From JAYVSZ01 sp043774925 (lineage in GTDB: Bacteria > Pseudomonadota > Gammaproteobacteria > Burkholderiales > Methylophilaceae): DNA of 64,000 nucleotides. Below the pieces are notes generated by a model. That model saw only the letters and a program-made list of their open reading frames with translations. It had not been told where the DNA came from and did no database searches. Numbering within the stretch: the stretch's first letter is position 1; every line of letters starts with the position of its first letter. Of this stretch, positions 37,260 to 46,658 are shown piece by piece. The translations under genes were made by a program, and so were the position numbers. The stretch lies in NCBI GenBank assembly GCA_043774925.1, contig JAYVSZ010000040.1:1-64000 (forward strand), written 5' to 3'.

Positions 37260-38804
37260 ATGAATTTGCTTAAAGTGCTTGCCACTGTTGGCAGTATGAC
37301 CTTCGCCTCGCGCATTTTGGGCTTCGCGCGCGACACGCTGATTGCGCGGGTGTTTGGCGCAGGCGCGACGATGGATGCTTTTGTAGTGGCGTTTCGCATC
37401 CCAAATTTGTTGCGTCGCATTTCTGCGGAAGGTGCTTTCTCACAGGCGTTTGTGCCAATTCTGGCGGAGTATAAAAATCAGCGCACACATAACGAAACAC
37501 ACGCGCTGATTAACCATGTGGCGACTCTGCTCGGTTTGTTTTTGGTGATGATTACGATTTTAGGCATGCTCGCCGCACCTTGGGTGGTCAATCTCACAGC
37601 TTCTGGCTTTTCGCACGATGCGGGCAAGTTTCAGCTCACGGTGGAGTTATTGCGCATCACATTTCCCTACATTTTCTTCATTTCGTTGGTGTCGCTGGCG
37701 GGTGGCGTGCTCAATACTTACGGCAATTTTTCTGTGCCGGCGTTTACGCCAGTGTGGCTCAATGTTGCGTTTATTGCTGCCGCGCTGCTGGTGGTGCCGT
37801 ATTTTGGTGGTTCTATTAAAGTGTTGGCTTGGGCAGTGTTTGTTGGCGGTATTTTGCAGCTTTTGTATCAAATCCCATACTTGCTTAAAATTGGCCTCAT
37901 TCCGCGCTACGCGCTAAACCTGCACGACGAAGGCGTATGGCGCATTTTAAAGCTCATGGGGCCCGCCATTTTTGGCGTTTCTATCGCGCAAATTTCTTTG
38001 CTGATTAATACCAATGTCGCATCACACTTGGTCACAGGCAGCGTGTCCTGGCTGTATTATGCAGATCGTCTCATGGAGTTCCCGACTGGCGTTTTAGGCG
38101 TTGCACTGGGCACCATTCTTTTGCCTAGCTTATCCAAGAGTGTCGCGGATAAGGCGGATAGTGAATACTCACAATTATTAGATTGGGGCTTGCGATTAAG
38201 CTTTATTTTGGCCTTGCCCGCGGCGGTAGCTTTGGCGGTTTTGGCCACGCCGCTGGTGGCGGGGTTGTTTAAATATGGCGCATTTACCGCACAAGATACG
38301 TTGATGACGCGTCAAGCATTGATGGCTTACAGTTTGGGTTTGCTCGGCTTGATTTTGGTGAAGGTGCTAGCGCCAGCGTTTTACTCTCGGCAGAACATTA
38401 AAACACCAGTCAAAATCGCCATTTTTACGCTCATCGCCACGCAAGCCATGAGCTTGTTTTTTGTGTTTGTGCTCAAATTGAATCACGCAGGTTTAGCACT
38501 AGCAATTGGCCTAGGCGCTTGTATTAATGCGGGTCTGCTCTATTATCATCTACGAAAAAATGATGTGTTTAAACCGCAAGCGGGCTGGTTTCTGTTTGTT
38601 GGAAAATTGGCGATCGCCGTTGTTGCGATGGCTGCCGCATTACATTTTGCAGCGGGCGCCGATGCTCAATGGCTGGGTTATAAAGTAATGACTAAATTGA
38701 TGTATTTACTCGGCTTGCTGGTGCTGGGTTCGGGCGTGTATTTTGCCGCGCTGTATTTAATGGGCATTCGTGTGCAAGATTTTATGCGACGTAGCAAGAT
38801 TTAG
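37260..38804 (+). CDS. murJ: Lipid II flippase MurJ
   Basis: Inner-membrane MOP-family flippase that moves lipid II to the periplasmic side for peptidoglycan synthesis. It has 514 residues and about 14 helices; the N terminus (NLLKVLATVGSMTFASRILGFARD) and FRIPNLLRRISAEGAFSQAF with the conserved arginines are diagnostic. Next comes ribF, 1 bp after its stop. Confidence 0.96.
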   Translation: MNLLKVLATVGSMTFASRILGFARDTLIARVFGAGATMDAFVVAFRIPNLLRRISAEGAFSQAFVPILAEYKNQRTHNETHALINHVATLLGLFLVMITILGMLAAPWVVNLTASGFSHDAGKFQLTVELLRITFPYIFFISLVSLAGGVLNTYGNFSVPAFTPVWLNVAFIAAALLVVPYFGGSIKVLAWAVFVGGILQLLYQIPYLLKIGLIPRYALNLHDEGVWRILKLMGPAIFGVSIAQISLLINTNVASHLVTGSVSWLYYADRLMEFPTGVLGVALGTILLPSLSKSVADKADSEYSQLLDWGLRLSFILALPAAVALAVLATPLVAGLFKYGAFTAQDTLMTRQALMAYSLGLLGLILVKVLAPAFYSRQNIKTPVKIAIFTLIATQAMSLFFVFVLKLNHAGLALAIGLGACINAGLLYYHLRKNDVFKPQAGWFLFVGKLAIAVVAMAAALHFAAGADAQWLGYKVMTKLMYLLGLLVLGSGVYFAALYLMGIRVQDFMRRSKI

Positions 38805-38805
38805 T

Positions 38806-39702
38806 ATGCAGGTTTTTAGGCATTTTCCAGCACAACCATGCGCGCCAATGGCGCTAGCAATTGGCAATTTTGATGGCATGCACCTTGGCCACCAAGCCCT
38901 GTTGGTACGCCTCGCAGAGGTATCTAAAGCAAAAAACTTAACGCCAGCGGTGATGACATTTGAGCCACATCCGCGCGAGTTTTTTAGCCCGCAAAACGCA
39001 CCAGCGCGACTGACGACACTGCGCGAAAAACTGGAATATTTTGCCGAAGCGAATATCGAAAAAGTGTTTATTTGCGCGTTTAATCAAGCATTTGCGCAAA
39101 TGTCTGCGCAAAATTTTATGCAGCATATTTTGCGCGAAAAACTTAACGCGAATACAATTTTGGTGGGTGAGGATTTTAAATTCGGCGCCAAGCGTGCGGG
39201 CGGCGTGGATGATTTTCGTGCGAATCATTTTGATTTAATTTCGCTGGCGCAGGTAAGTTGTGGCAATGCCCGTGTTTCCAGCACTTTGGTGCGCAACGCG
39301 CTGGCAGCGGGCGATTTGGCGCAAGCTATGCATTTGCTCGGCCGACCTTATAGCATCAGCGGCAAGGTGGTGCATGGCGCGCAACGTGGCCGTCAATTGG
39401 GCTTTCCAACGGCAAATATACACATGCGCCACGAGCGACCTGCCTTAACGGGCGTTTATGCGGTAAAATTGGACGGTTTGCCAAGTGTGGCAAATTTGGG
39501 CGTGCGACCGACCATTGCGGATGTGCCAAAATTGCTACTGGAAGTGCATGTGCTTGATTACGCAGGTGATTTATATGGTCGCCATGTGCATGTAGAATTT
39601 TTGCAAAAAATCCGCGAAGAAATAAAATTTGATGGTTTAGACGCGCTAAAAGCGCAAATTGCCAAAGATGTAACAATTGCAAAAGAATATTTTAAGAAGT
39701 GA
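38806..39702 (+). CDS. ribF: Bifunctional riboflavin kinase / FAD synthetase
   Basis: Converts riboflavin to FMN and FAD. The start is ATG at 38806, directly after the murJ stop; the frame continues into murJ but those codons are not family-like. It has 298 residues: adenylyltransferase domain with [14 protein letters not shown] (HxGH motif) and a C-terminal riboflavin kinase domain ([28 protein letters not shown]). Its stop overlaps the ileS SD. Confidence 0.95.
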   Translation: MQVFRHFPAQPCAPMALAIGNFDGMHLGHQALLVRLAEVSKAKNLTPAVMTFEPHPREFFSPQNAPARLTTLREKLEYFAEANIEKVFICAFNQAFAQMSAQNFMQHILREKLNANTILVGEDFKFGAKRAGGVDDFRANHFDLISLAQVSCGNARVSSTLVRNALAAGDLAQAMHLLGRPYSISGKVVHGAQRGRQLGFPTANIHMRHERPALTGVYAVKLDGLPSVANLGVRPTIADVPKLLLEVHVLDYAGDLYGRHVHVEFLQKIREEIKFDGLDALKAQIAKDVTIAKEYFKK

Positions 39703-39704
39703 AC

Positions 39705-42623
39705 ATGAGCGAAGAAAACAAAGATTCAAAATACAAATTAAACTTGCCCGAAACGCCATTCCCCATGCGTGGCGATTTGGTTAAGCGTGAGCCTGCATGG
39801 CTTGCCGCTTGGCAGCAAAAAAAGCTGTATCAAAAAATCCGCGCTGCGCGCAAAGGTGCTAAAAAATTCATTCTGCATGATGGCCCGCCTTATGCCAATG
39901 GCGATATACACATTGGCCACGCGGTGAATAAAATATTAAAAGACATCATCGTCAAATCCAAGACCATGAGTGGTTTTGATGCGCCCTACGTGCCAGGTTG
40001 GGATTGTCATGGCTTGCCAATTGAGTTGGTGGTAGAAAAAGCGCATGGTAAAAATATTGACCCCGCGAAATTTCGTGAGCTTTGCCGTGCCTACGCCGCC
40101 GAGCAAGTAGAAAAGCAGAAAAAAGACTTTATCCGCCTAGGGGTGTTGGGCGATTGGGATAATCCTTACCTGACGATGGATTTCAAAACCGAAGCCGACA
40201 TCATGCGTGCGCTCGGTGAAATCTACAAGAATGGCTATTTATACCAAGGCAGCAAGCCTGTGCATTGGTGCGTAGATTGCGGCTCGGCTTTGGCTGAGGC
40301 TGAGGTGGAATATGAAGATGTCAATTCGCCCGCGATTGATGTGGGTTTTAAGGTGGTTGATAATGCCGCATTAAGCAAGGCGTTTGGCGTAGAGGTTAAA
40401 GGCGATGCTTATGCAGTTATTTGGACGACCACGCCTTGGACGTTGCCTGCTAATCAGGCAGTAAGCGTGCATCCTGAGCTTGACTATGCTTTGGTTGAAA
40501 CTGAGAAGGGTTTTTTGATTGTATTGCGGGATCTGGCTGAACTTAGTGAAGCGCAAGATTTAAGCAATGCCGAAGCGGAAGAACGAGGCTTGGGTCAGTT
40601 AAAAGAGTTCCTAAAAGATACTACACTTACGCTCAAAAGAAAGTATAAATTTGAAAAATGGCAGATTAGAGGAATAGTTACAGGTAGAAGCTTGGAATTT
40701 CTTCAGCTATATCATCCATTCGACAATCGCCAAGTGCCTATTATCACTGGCGAACACGTCACCACCGATGCTGGTACCGGCTTAGTGCATACCGCCGCCG
40801 CGCATGGTAATGATGACTGGCTTGTGATGAAAGCTAACTTTCCTAACGAAAAGCCGCGCGTATTGATGGGTGGAGATGGTCGCTTTTTCAATAGCGAGTT
40901 GGTGGAGCTGGAAGGTATTCGCGGCTTAAGTCGTCAAGATGCCAACGAAGTGATTTTGGCGACCATGCAAAAAAATGACACACTGTTAGCCAGTGCCCGC
41001 TTGAATCATAGCTTTCCGCATTGCTGGCGCCATAAAACGCCCTTAATGCAGCTTGCAACGCACCAATGGTTTGTTGGCATGAACGCGGAAGATGCAACTG
41101 GCACTAGCTTGCGTGAGCATGCAAACAAAGCAGTAGATGCAACCGAATTTTTCCCCGCATGGGGTCGTGCGCGACTTGAGGCGATGATTAAAAATCGCCC
41201 TGATTGGTGCGTTTCGCGTCAGCGTAACTGGGGCGTGCCAATGCCATTTTTTGTGCATAAAGAAAGCGGTGAGCCGCACCCAGAAACTGCACAATTGTTA
41301 GAAGCCGCTTGTTTGTTGGTGGAAAAAACAGGCGTTGAAGCGTGGTTTAGTTTAGATGAAGCTGCCTTTCTGCAAGCCAATACCAATGCGGCTTCCAGAG
41401 CATCTAACAACGAGTATAAAAAAGTCACTTATACCTTGGATGTGTGGTTTGATTCGGGCGCAACACATGCGGCGGTGCTTAAACGCCGCGCAGATTTGCA
41501 ATATCCCGCCGATATGTATTTAGAAGGTTCCGATCAGCATCGTGGCTGGTTTCAATCATCACTGTTAACTGGCTGCGCAATTGATGGCCACGCGCCATAT
41601 AAAGCCTTGCTCACGCATGGTTTTGTGGTGGATGGTTCTGGCCATAAAATGAGTAAATCAAAGGGTAATGTGGTTGCACCGCAAAAGGTGATGGATACTT
41701 ACGGCGCAGATATTCTGCGCCTTTGGGTGGCAAGTACCGATTATTCCGGCGAGCTGACCATTAGCGACGAAATTCTTAAACGCGTTGCTGATAGTTACCG
41801 CAAAATCCGCAATACTTTACGCTTTTTATTGGCCAATTTGGCCGATTTTAATGCAAGCAAAGACTTATTGCCAGTTGAACAATGGTTAGAAATAGATCGT
41901 TACGCCTTGCATTTAACGCAAAAACTGCAAACCGAAGTGTTGGCTGATTATGAAAAATATGAATTCCACTTAGCGGTGCAAAAGTTTGTGGGTTTCTGTA
42001 ACGAGGATTTAGGTGGATTTTACTTAGATATTCTTAAAGACAGGCTTTACACCGCTGGTGAAAACTCACCCGCGCGCCGCGCCGCGCAAAGCACGTTGCA
42101 TCATATTACACACGCTTTAATGCGGCTAATGGCGCCGATTTTAAGCTTTACTGCGGATGAAATTTGGCAAACTTTGGGACTAAATGCAGACGAAACTGTG
42201 TTTACTGAAGAGTGGTACAAGCTGCCAGCACACGACCTAAGCGAAGCAAGAATAAGTGCTTGGCAGGCAGTGGTTGCAGCGCGTGGTAATGCAGCAAAAG
42301 AAATTGAAGTGCTGCGTGCAGAAGGTAAAGTAGGCTCCTCGTTACAGGCAGAGCTTGAAATACATGCGCCAGAAGGCTTATTTAATACGCTTGCTAGCTT
42401 GGGTGATGATTTGCGTTTTGCAATGATTACTTCAAGCGCCAAAGTGATTGAAGCGAAAAGTGAAGCGGCTCAGAAAATTGTTGTAAAAGCGAGCGCACAT
42501 AAAAAATGTGACCGTTGTTGGCACTATCGCGCAGATGTTGGCGCTGACCCAGCGCATCCACACATTTGCGGGCGTTGCGTGAGCAATTTATTTGGTAAAG
42601 GCGAGCCACGTAAATATGCCTAA
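39705..42623 (+). CDS. ileS: Isoleucyl-tRNA synthetase
   Basis: Class I synthetase charging tRNA-Ile and editing Val. The start is ATG at 39705 with SD AAGAAG; the GTG at 39699 lies in that SD. It has 972 residues against 938 in E. coli. HIGH occurs in [17 protein letters not shown] in [12 protein letters not shown], and the C-terminal zinc site is KCDRCWHY...HICGRC. In the editing region, between VLRDL and the conserved YHPF, there are 62 residues where E. coli has about 33, an insertion of some 29 residues (nt about 40550-40710) with AT-richer codons. Overlaps lspA by 8 nt. Confidence 0.96.
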   Translation: MSEENKDSKYKLNLPETPFPMRGDLVKREPAWLAAWQQKKLYQKIRAARKGAKKFILHDGPPYANGDIHIGHAVNKILKDIIVKSKTMSGFDAPYVPGWDCHGLPIELVVEKAHGKNIDPAKFRELCRAYAAEQVEKQKKDFIRLGVLGDWDNPYLTMDFKTEADIMRALGEIYKNGYLYQGSKPVHWCVDCGSALAEAEVEYEDVNSPAIDVGFKVVDNAALSKAFGVEVKGDAYAVIWTTTPWTLPANQAVSVHPELDYALVETEKGFLIVLRDLAELSEAQDLSNAEAEERGLGQLKEFLKDTTLTLKRKYKFEKWQIRGIVTGRSLEFLQLYHPFDNRQVPIITGEHVTTDAGTGLVHTAAAHGNDDWLVMKANFPNEKPRVLMGGDGRFFNSELVELEGIRGLSRQDANEVILATMQKNDTLLASARLNHSFPHCWRHKTPLMQLATHQWFVGMNAEDATGTSLREHANKAVDATEFFPAWGRARLEAMIKNRPDWCVSRQRNWGVPMPFFVHKESGEPHPETAQLLEAACLLVEKTGVEAWFSLDEAAFLQANTNAASRASNNEYKKVTYTLDVWFDSGATHAAVLKRRADLQYPADMYLEGSDQHRGWFQSSLLTGCAIDGHAPYKALLTHGFVVDGSGHKMSKSKGNVVAPQKVMDTYGADILRLWVASTDYSGELTISDEILKRVADSYRKIRNTLRFLLANLADFNASKDLLPVEQWLEIDRYALHLTQKLQTEVLADYEKYEFHLAVQKFVGFCNEDLGGFYLDILKDRLYTAGENSPARRAAQSTLHHITHALMRLMAPILSFTADEIWQTLGLNADETVFTEEWYKLPAHDLSEARISAWQAVVAARGNAAKEIEVLRAEGKVGSSLQAELEIHAPEGLFNTLASLGDDLRFAMITSSAKVIEAKSEAAQKIVVKASAHKKCDRCWHYRADVGADPAHPHICGRCVSNLFGKGEPRKYA

Positions 42624-43074
42624 TCTTTACAAATGGTTTGGCATTAGCGCAATCGTCATTGCGCTAGATTTATACACTAAGCAATTGATTCAAAATGTAT
42701 TTAAATTTGGTGAGCAGCTAAAAATCACCAGTTTTTTCGACATTGTGCATTTTCACAACGAGGGCGCGGCCTTTGGTTTTTTGAATAACGCAGGTGGTTG
42801 GCAAAAGTGGTTTTTTACAGGCATTGCCGCGGTGGCAAGTTTGGTGATGATTTATTTACTAAAAAAACATCATCAAGAGAGACTTTTTTGTTTTGGGTTG
42901 GCCTTAGTTTTGGGCGGTGCGCTGGGCAATTTGTACGACAGAGTAACGTTGGGCTATGTGGTGGACTTTTTAAATTTTCATTGGCAATACCATTACTTTC
43001 CAGCCTTTAACATTGCAGATAGCGCGATTTCTGTCGGCGTTGGCGTTTTGTTATTAGATAGTTTTAAGAAATAG
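42616..43074 (+). CDS. lspA: Lipoprotein signal peptidase
   Basis: Inner-membrane aspartyl protease cutting signal peptides of diacylglyceryl-prolipoproteins. It has 152 residues from ATG 42616, overlapping ileS by 8 nt. The motifs are [21 protein letters not shown], and both catalytic aspartates in [18 protein letters not shown] and [11 protein letters not shown]. Four membrane helices. The ileS-lspA order is universal in proteobacteria. Confidence 0.96.
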   Translation: MPNLYKWFGISAIVIALDLYTKQLIQNVFKFGEQLKITSFFDIVHFHNEGAAFGFLNNAGGWQKWFFTGIAAVASLVMIYLLKKHHQERLFCFGLALVLGGALGNLYDRVTLGYVVDFLNFHWQYHYFPAFNIADSAISVGVGVLLLDSFKK

Positions 43075-43103
43075 CTTTTAAAACCAATGAGCGGGGGTGT
43101 GCA

Positions 43104-43496
43104 ATGGCTAAAATAGTGAAAACAGATGCAGAATGGAAGCAGCAACTGACGCCGATGCAATATGAGGTAACGCGCCATGCAGCCACAGAGCGTGCGGGTA
43201 CTGGCGAGTATGCTTACCATGCTGAGCATGGCATTTACACTTGCGTTTGTTGCAATACACCGCTGTTTGAATCGGACACCAAGTTTGATGCGGGTTGCGG
43301 TTGGCCGAGTTATTTTAAGCCCTTAAACCCTGATAATGTGCGTGAGAATGTGGATAAAACGCATGGCATGATTCGCACTGAGGTCATCTGCAATGTGTGC
43401 GACGCGCACCTTGGGCACGTGTTCCCTGATGGGCCGCCGCCGACCGGTTTGCGCTATTGCATCAATTCCGCGTCGCTCAAATTTGACCCAGTTTGA
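43104..43496 (+). CDS. msrB: Peptide-methionine (R)-S-oxide reductase
   Basis: Repairs methionine-R-sulfoxide in oxidised proteins. It has 130 residues with two zinc CXXC pairs (CVCC and CNVC), [10 protein letters not shown], and the active-site Cys in RYCINSASL. Converges on the DUF808 gene with a 2-bp gap and no terminator between them. Confidence 0.95.
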   Translation: MAKIVKTDAEWKQQLTPMQYEVTRHAATERAGTGEYAYHAEHGIYTCVCCNTPLFESDTKFDAGCGWPSYFKPLNPDNVRENVDKTHGMIRTEVICNVCDAHLGHVFPDGPPPTGLRYCINSASLKFDPV

Positions 43497-43498
43497 AG

Positions 43499-44416
43499 CT
43501 ATTTCAATTTCTTAAAAGCCGTTAACACTAACAACACAATCGCGCCAGCCAATATGCCAACTAGCGCATTAGCGCCTTGCGTGATGGCGCCAGCCGCAAA
43601 TCCACTTGAATTTTCTACGATGTGTTCGACACCGTGATGCAGGGCGGGCAGGCCATGCACAAGGATGCCGCCACCCACAAGAAACATTGCGGCGGTGCCG
43701 ACAACAGATAAAAGCCGCATTAAATATGGCGTAACAGACACAAGGTTTTCGCCGATTTTGCGTTGAAATTGACGATAAAAATTGCTGCCTTTTTTCAACA
43801 TTAAATGCAGGCCAAGGTCATCAAGCTTAACGATACCCGCAACTAAGCCATAAACGCCGATAGTCATGATGATGGCGATTGCGCAGACCACAGCGACTTG
43901 TTTACCAAAAGCGGCAGTGGCAACGGTGCCCAGCGCGATAACAATAATTTCCGCGGAAAGCACAAAATCAGTACGTATTGCGCCTTTAATTTTATCTTTT
44001 TCAAATGCCACCATATCGATTTGATGGTCTTCTAGCGCGTGTTCTAGGTCTGCCTCGTGCGCCTCGATTTCGGTGGGTGAGTGCATCAATTTATGTGCGA
44101 GTTTCTCTACGCCTTCAAAACACAAATAAGCGCCGCCAATCATCAGTAGCGGCGTAATCAACCAAGGCACAAAATAGCTAATTGCCAGTGCAGCAGGCAC
44201 TAAAATCAGCTTATTCACAAACGAACCCTTGGCCACAGCCCACACCACAGGTAGCTCGCGCTCGGCATTTACGCCACTCACTTGTTGCGCGTTCAGTGCT
44301 AAATCATCACCAAGCACGCCCGCAGTTTTTGTGGCAGCGACTTTGGTCATCAGCGCAACATCGTCCAAAATCGTTGTAATGTCGTCGAGAAGTGCTAATA
44401 AACTGCCTGCGGCCAT
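43499..44416 (-). CDS. DUF808 (YedI-like) inner-membrane protein
   Basis: A 305-residue polytopic protein of unknown role. The N terminus AAGSLLALLDDITTILDDVALM and the long stretch GVLGDDLALNAQQVSGVNAERELPVVWAVAKGS (given here as the region 33-66) are characteristic of the family. About five hydrophobic segments follow. Divergent from the DUF2946 gene. Confidence 0.85.
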   Translation of the reverse strand: MAAGSLLALLDDITTILDDVALMTKVAATKTAGVLGDDLALNAQQVSGVNAERELPVVWAVAKGSFVNKLILVPAALAISYFVPWLITPLLMIGGAYLCFEGVEKLAHKLMHSPTEIEAHEADLEHALEDHQIDMVAFEKDKIKGAIRTDFVLSAEIIVIALGTVATAAFGKQVAVVCAIAIIMTIGVYGLVAGIVKLDDLGLHLMLKKGSNFYRQFQRKIGENLVSVTPYLMRLLSVVGTAAMFLVGGGILVHGLPALHHGVEHIVENSSGFAAGAITQGANALVGILAGAIVLLVLTAFKKLK

Positions 44417-44550
44417 GGTGTTCTTTCAAAATTTTATACACATATTATAAGAGATTATGGCGATTTAAATTGAAAAGGGCTAAAGCAAATGCCAAAAAAG
44501 TAGTAGAACACAGTAGTGCCTTTGTAATTTCAAACAGTATAATTCAGGGT

Positions 44551-44979
44551 ATGTTATTGCGTAGTTATCAACAAATTGCCAGCAAAATCGCCATTTTCTT
44601 GGTGGTGTTTGCATCGCTTGCGCCCAGCGTTTCTCACGCTTTAGCTGCGCAAAGCAATGGTAGTTTTTTGCAAGAAATTTGTTCTAGTAACGGTATTAGA
44701 AAAATTGTCATTCAAACTATCACCACCAAAGGCCAGCAACTTTCTACGGTTTTTGATGCAAAAAATTCACAACGAACACCTGCAAGCGCTGTGCTGCATT
44801 TAGAGCATTGCCCGTTCTGTGGTAGCGCTGTTGCAAATGTAGCCATTGCGCCATCACCCGCATGGATATTGATGCTTGCAGAGCAAGCCAAGACAGTTTC
44901 TTACGTCGATGTAACACCCTTTCAAACCGCTTTTCTTCAAACAGCGCATCCCACGCGCGCGCCACCTGGGCTCATTTAA
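44551..44979 (+). CDS. DUF2946-type exported/membrane protein
   Basis: From ATG 44551 the product is 142 residues; the frame is open upstream but the added 53 codons are non-homologous and run through the promoter region. An N-terminal hydrophobic signal or anchor (about 9-32, IAIFLVVFASLAPSVSHAL) is followed by a Cys pair in EHCPFCGS and a C-terminal RAPP motif, the DUF2946 pattern. A TATAAT lies at 44538-44543, only 7 nt before the ATG, so the message may be leaderless. The family often sits near metal-transport genes; an OM channel-like gene follows. Confidence 0.7.
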   Translation: MLLRSYQQIASKIAIFLVVFASLAPSVSHALAAQSNGSFLQEICSSNGIRKIVIQTITTKGQQLSTVFDAKNSQRTPASAVLHLEHCPFCGSAVANVAIAPSPAWILMLAEQAKTVSYVDVTPFQTAFLQTAHPTRAPPGLI

Positions 44980-45037
44980 ATAGCTGTTCTAATTCGCTTT
45001 TTTAAGCGAAATTTTCTATTTATTTTGGGAGTAAATC

Positions 45038-45991
45038 ATGTTGTATCAACAAAAAATCGCATTAGTTTTCGCCTTCTCAATTTTACCTTTTAACGCATAC
45101 GCCAGCTGTGGTGGGGCGTTTTGCACGCTTAATACCGATGCAGGCGTTCAGGGAACCTGGAATAAACCTGGGGTACGTTTGGATATACGAGGTGAATTTA
45201 TCGACCAAGATCAATTGCGCCACGGATCAAGTAAAGCTACGCCTTCTGGCGAAGTGAATGAACATGACGAAACACGCACGCTTAACCGTAACTTTTTAGC
45301 CACTTTAGATTGGAATATCAATCAAGACTGGGGCGTAACGCTGCGCGTGCCATTTGTAAACCGCTCGCACAACCATATTTTTAATGCGGATGATGGCGCA
45401 GGTGGTATTGCGCCAGAAGTGGAAAGCTGGAAATTTACGAGCATTGGCGATATGCAAGCGTTAGCGCGCTACAACTTTTTTAGCGACGGCAATAGTAATG
45501 CTGGGGTGCGTTTTGGTCTTAAATTGCCCACGGGAAGCACTAGCAAAAACAATGGTACCGAAAATGCAGAGCGCACCTTGCAACCTGGTTCTGGCAGTGT
45601 AGATACCTTGCTTGGTGCATATTACAACCAGCGTCATGGCGCTATTAATTGGTTCGTGCAAGGCATGTGGCAACAAACTGTACACGATAGAGATGACTTT
45701 AAGCCAGGCACCAAGCTGGCTGTAGATGCGGGATTAAGCTATGCTGCAACGCCAGACTTAAGTTTAATGTTGCAAACCAATCTTCAATATAAAGCCAAAG
45801 ACAGTGGCGCTAATGCCGAACCCAAAGATTCCGGCGGTCACTCTATCAGCATTAGTCCAGGGTTAGCTTACAAATTGACAGAAGGCACGCAAATTTATGG
45901 CTTTGTGCAAAAACCACTTCATCAATACGTGAACGGCGCTCAACTCACTTCAGATTGGTCGGTGGCGCTTGGCTTAAGCACGTATTTTTAA
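45038..45991 (+). CDS. Outer-membrane beta-barrel (transporter/channel-like) protein
   Basis: A 317-residue protein with signal peptide (1-22, ending NAYAS) and SD GGGAG. The mature protein begins with CGGAFC, then alternating hydrophobic strands with aromatic girdles (for example TLDWNINQDWGVTLRVPF, YNFFSDGNSNAGVRFGLKLP), ending in a C-terminal aromatic (LGLSTYF), all typical of an outer-membrane barrel. The substrate is unknown. The CGGAFC motif and the DUF2946 neighbour hint at a metal-linked role, which is inference. Confidence 0.78.
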   Translation: MLYQQKIALVFAFSILPFNAYASCGGAFCTLNTDAGVQGTWNKPGVRLDIRGEFIDQDQLRHGSSKATPSGEVNEHDETRTLNRNFLATLDWNINQDWGVTLRVPFVNRSHNHIFNADDGAGGIAPEVESWKFTSIGDMQALARYNFFSDGNSNAGVRFGLKLPTGSTSKNNGTENAERTLQPGSGSVDTLLGAYYNQRHGAINWFVQGMWQQTVHDRDDFKPGTKLAVDAGLSYAATPDLSLMLQTNLQYKAKDSGANAEPKDSGGHSISISPGLAYKLTEGTQIYGFVQKPLHQYVNGAQLTSDWSVALGLSTYF

Positions 45992-46012
45992 AAAATAATC
46001 AGGAAAATTATA

Positions 46013-46090
46013 ATGAAATACACAACAAAATTGCTGCAACGCGCAGTTTTAGTTTATATTAATCATTGGTTTATGTTAAAAACTGTTTGA
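46013..46090 (+). CDS. Very small open frame (25 residues), possibly a gene remnant
   Basis: ATG at 46013 with AGGA nine nt upstream and TGA at 46088-46090, between the OM protein and the next secreted-protein gene. The product starts MKYTTKLLQRAVLVY. There is no known family and no evidence of expression, and it could be a stub of a deleted gene of this cluster. Confidence 0.25.
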   Translation: MKYTTKLLQRAVLVYINHWFMLKTV

Positions 46091-46105
46091 ATTAAAAATA
46101 GCCAA

Positions 46106-46594
46106 ATGAATAAACTTATTTTTTTAGCGTTATTGTTAAGCGCAAGTATAAATACAAGTGCGCAGGCGGCATCAGCAGAAGATTGCGTCGCGGCGGATGT
46201 GACGGATAGTCACGGCGTAAAATTGACTTTTTCGCAACACGCGTTTGAAAATGGCGCATACGATTTAGTGATAGCGCAATCACCAGACGACATCAAGCGC
46301 GTGACTTTTGAACATGCTAAAACCTGCACATATCAAGCGCTGGCAATTGCTGAGGGCGTAGGCTGGGGTTGGCATCTGGCTTGGGCTGATGCAAAAGCTG
46401 TGTACATTGCCCGTATGGATGGCGAGGCTTGGGTGTCGAGCGTCCCTAAGAAAATCGCGGCAGAAAACACGCGTGAATTACGCTTTACACAAAACGCGGG
46501 TTTGCTTACGCTCAACTGGCAAGCGGGCGGGGCAAGTTACAGCATGCAATCGGGTGACGAAGGGCGTAGCTGGCAACTCCCCGCCAAAAATTAG
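46106..46594 (+). CDS. Secreted protein of unknown function
   Basis: A 162-residue protein with signal peptide (1-21, LIFLALLLSASINTSAQA). The mature part has two cysteines (EDCVAAD, KTCTYQ), Trp-rich (GVGWGWHLAW) and ends with a beta-repeat-like DEGRSWQLP. No family recognised. It follows the OM protein in the same direction and may belong with it. Confidence 0.6.
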   Translation: MNKLIFLALLLSASINTSAQAASAEDCVAADVTDSHGVKLTFSQHAFENGAYDLVIAQSPDDIKRVTFEHAKTCTYQALAIAEGVGWGWHLAWADAKAVYIARMDGEAWVSSVPKKIAAENTRELRFTQNAGLLTLNWQAGGASYSMQSGDEGRSWQLPAKN

Positions 46595-46658
46595 CGGCAA
46601 TTGTTTTTTGCAAATTCGTCACCATTTAAGTTTTAATTAAACCTGAATGGAGACGAAA

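Noticed and set aside
44392..44550. N-terminal 53 codons extending the DUF2946 gene upstream
   Set aside because: Overlaps the divergent DUF808 start and the promoter region, with no homology and no signal peptide.
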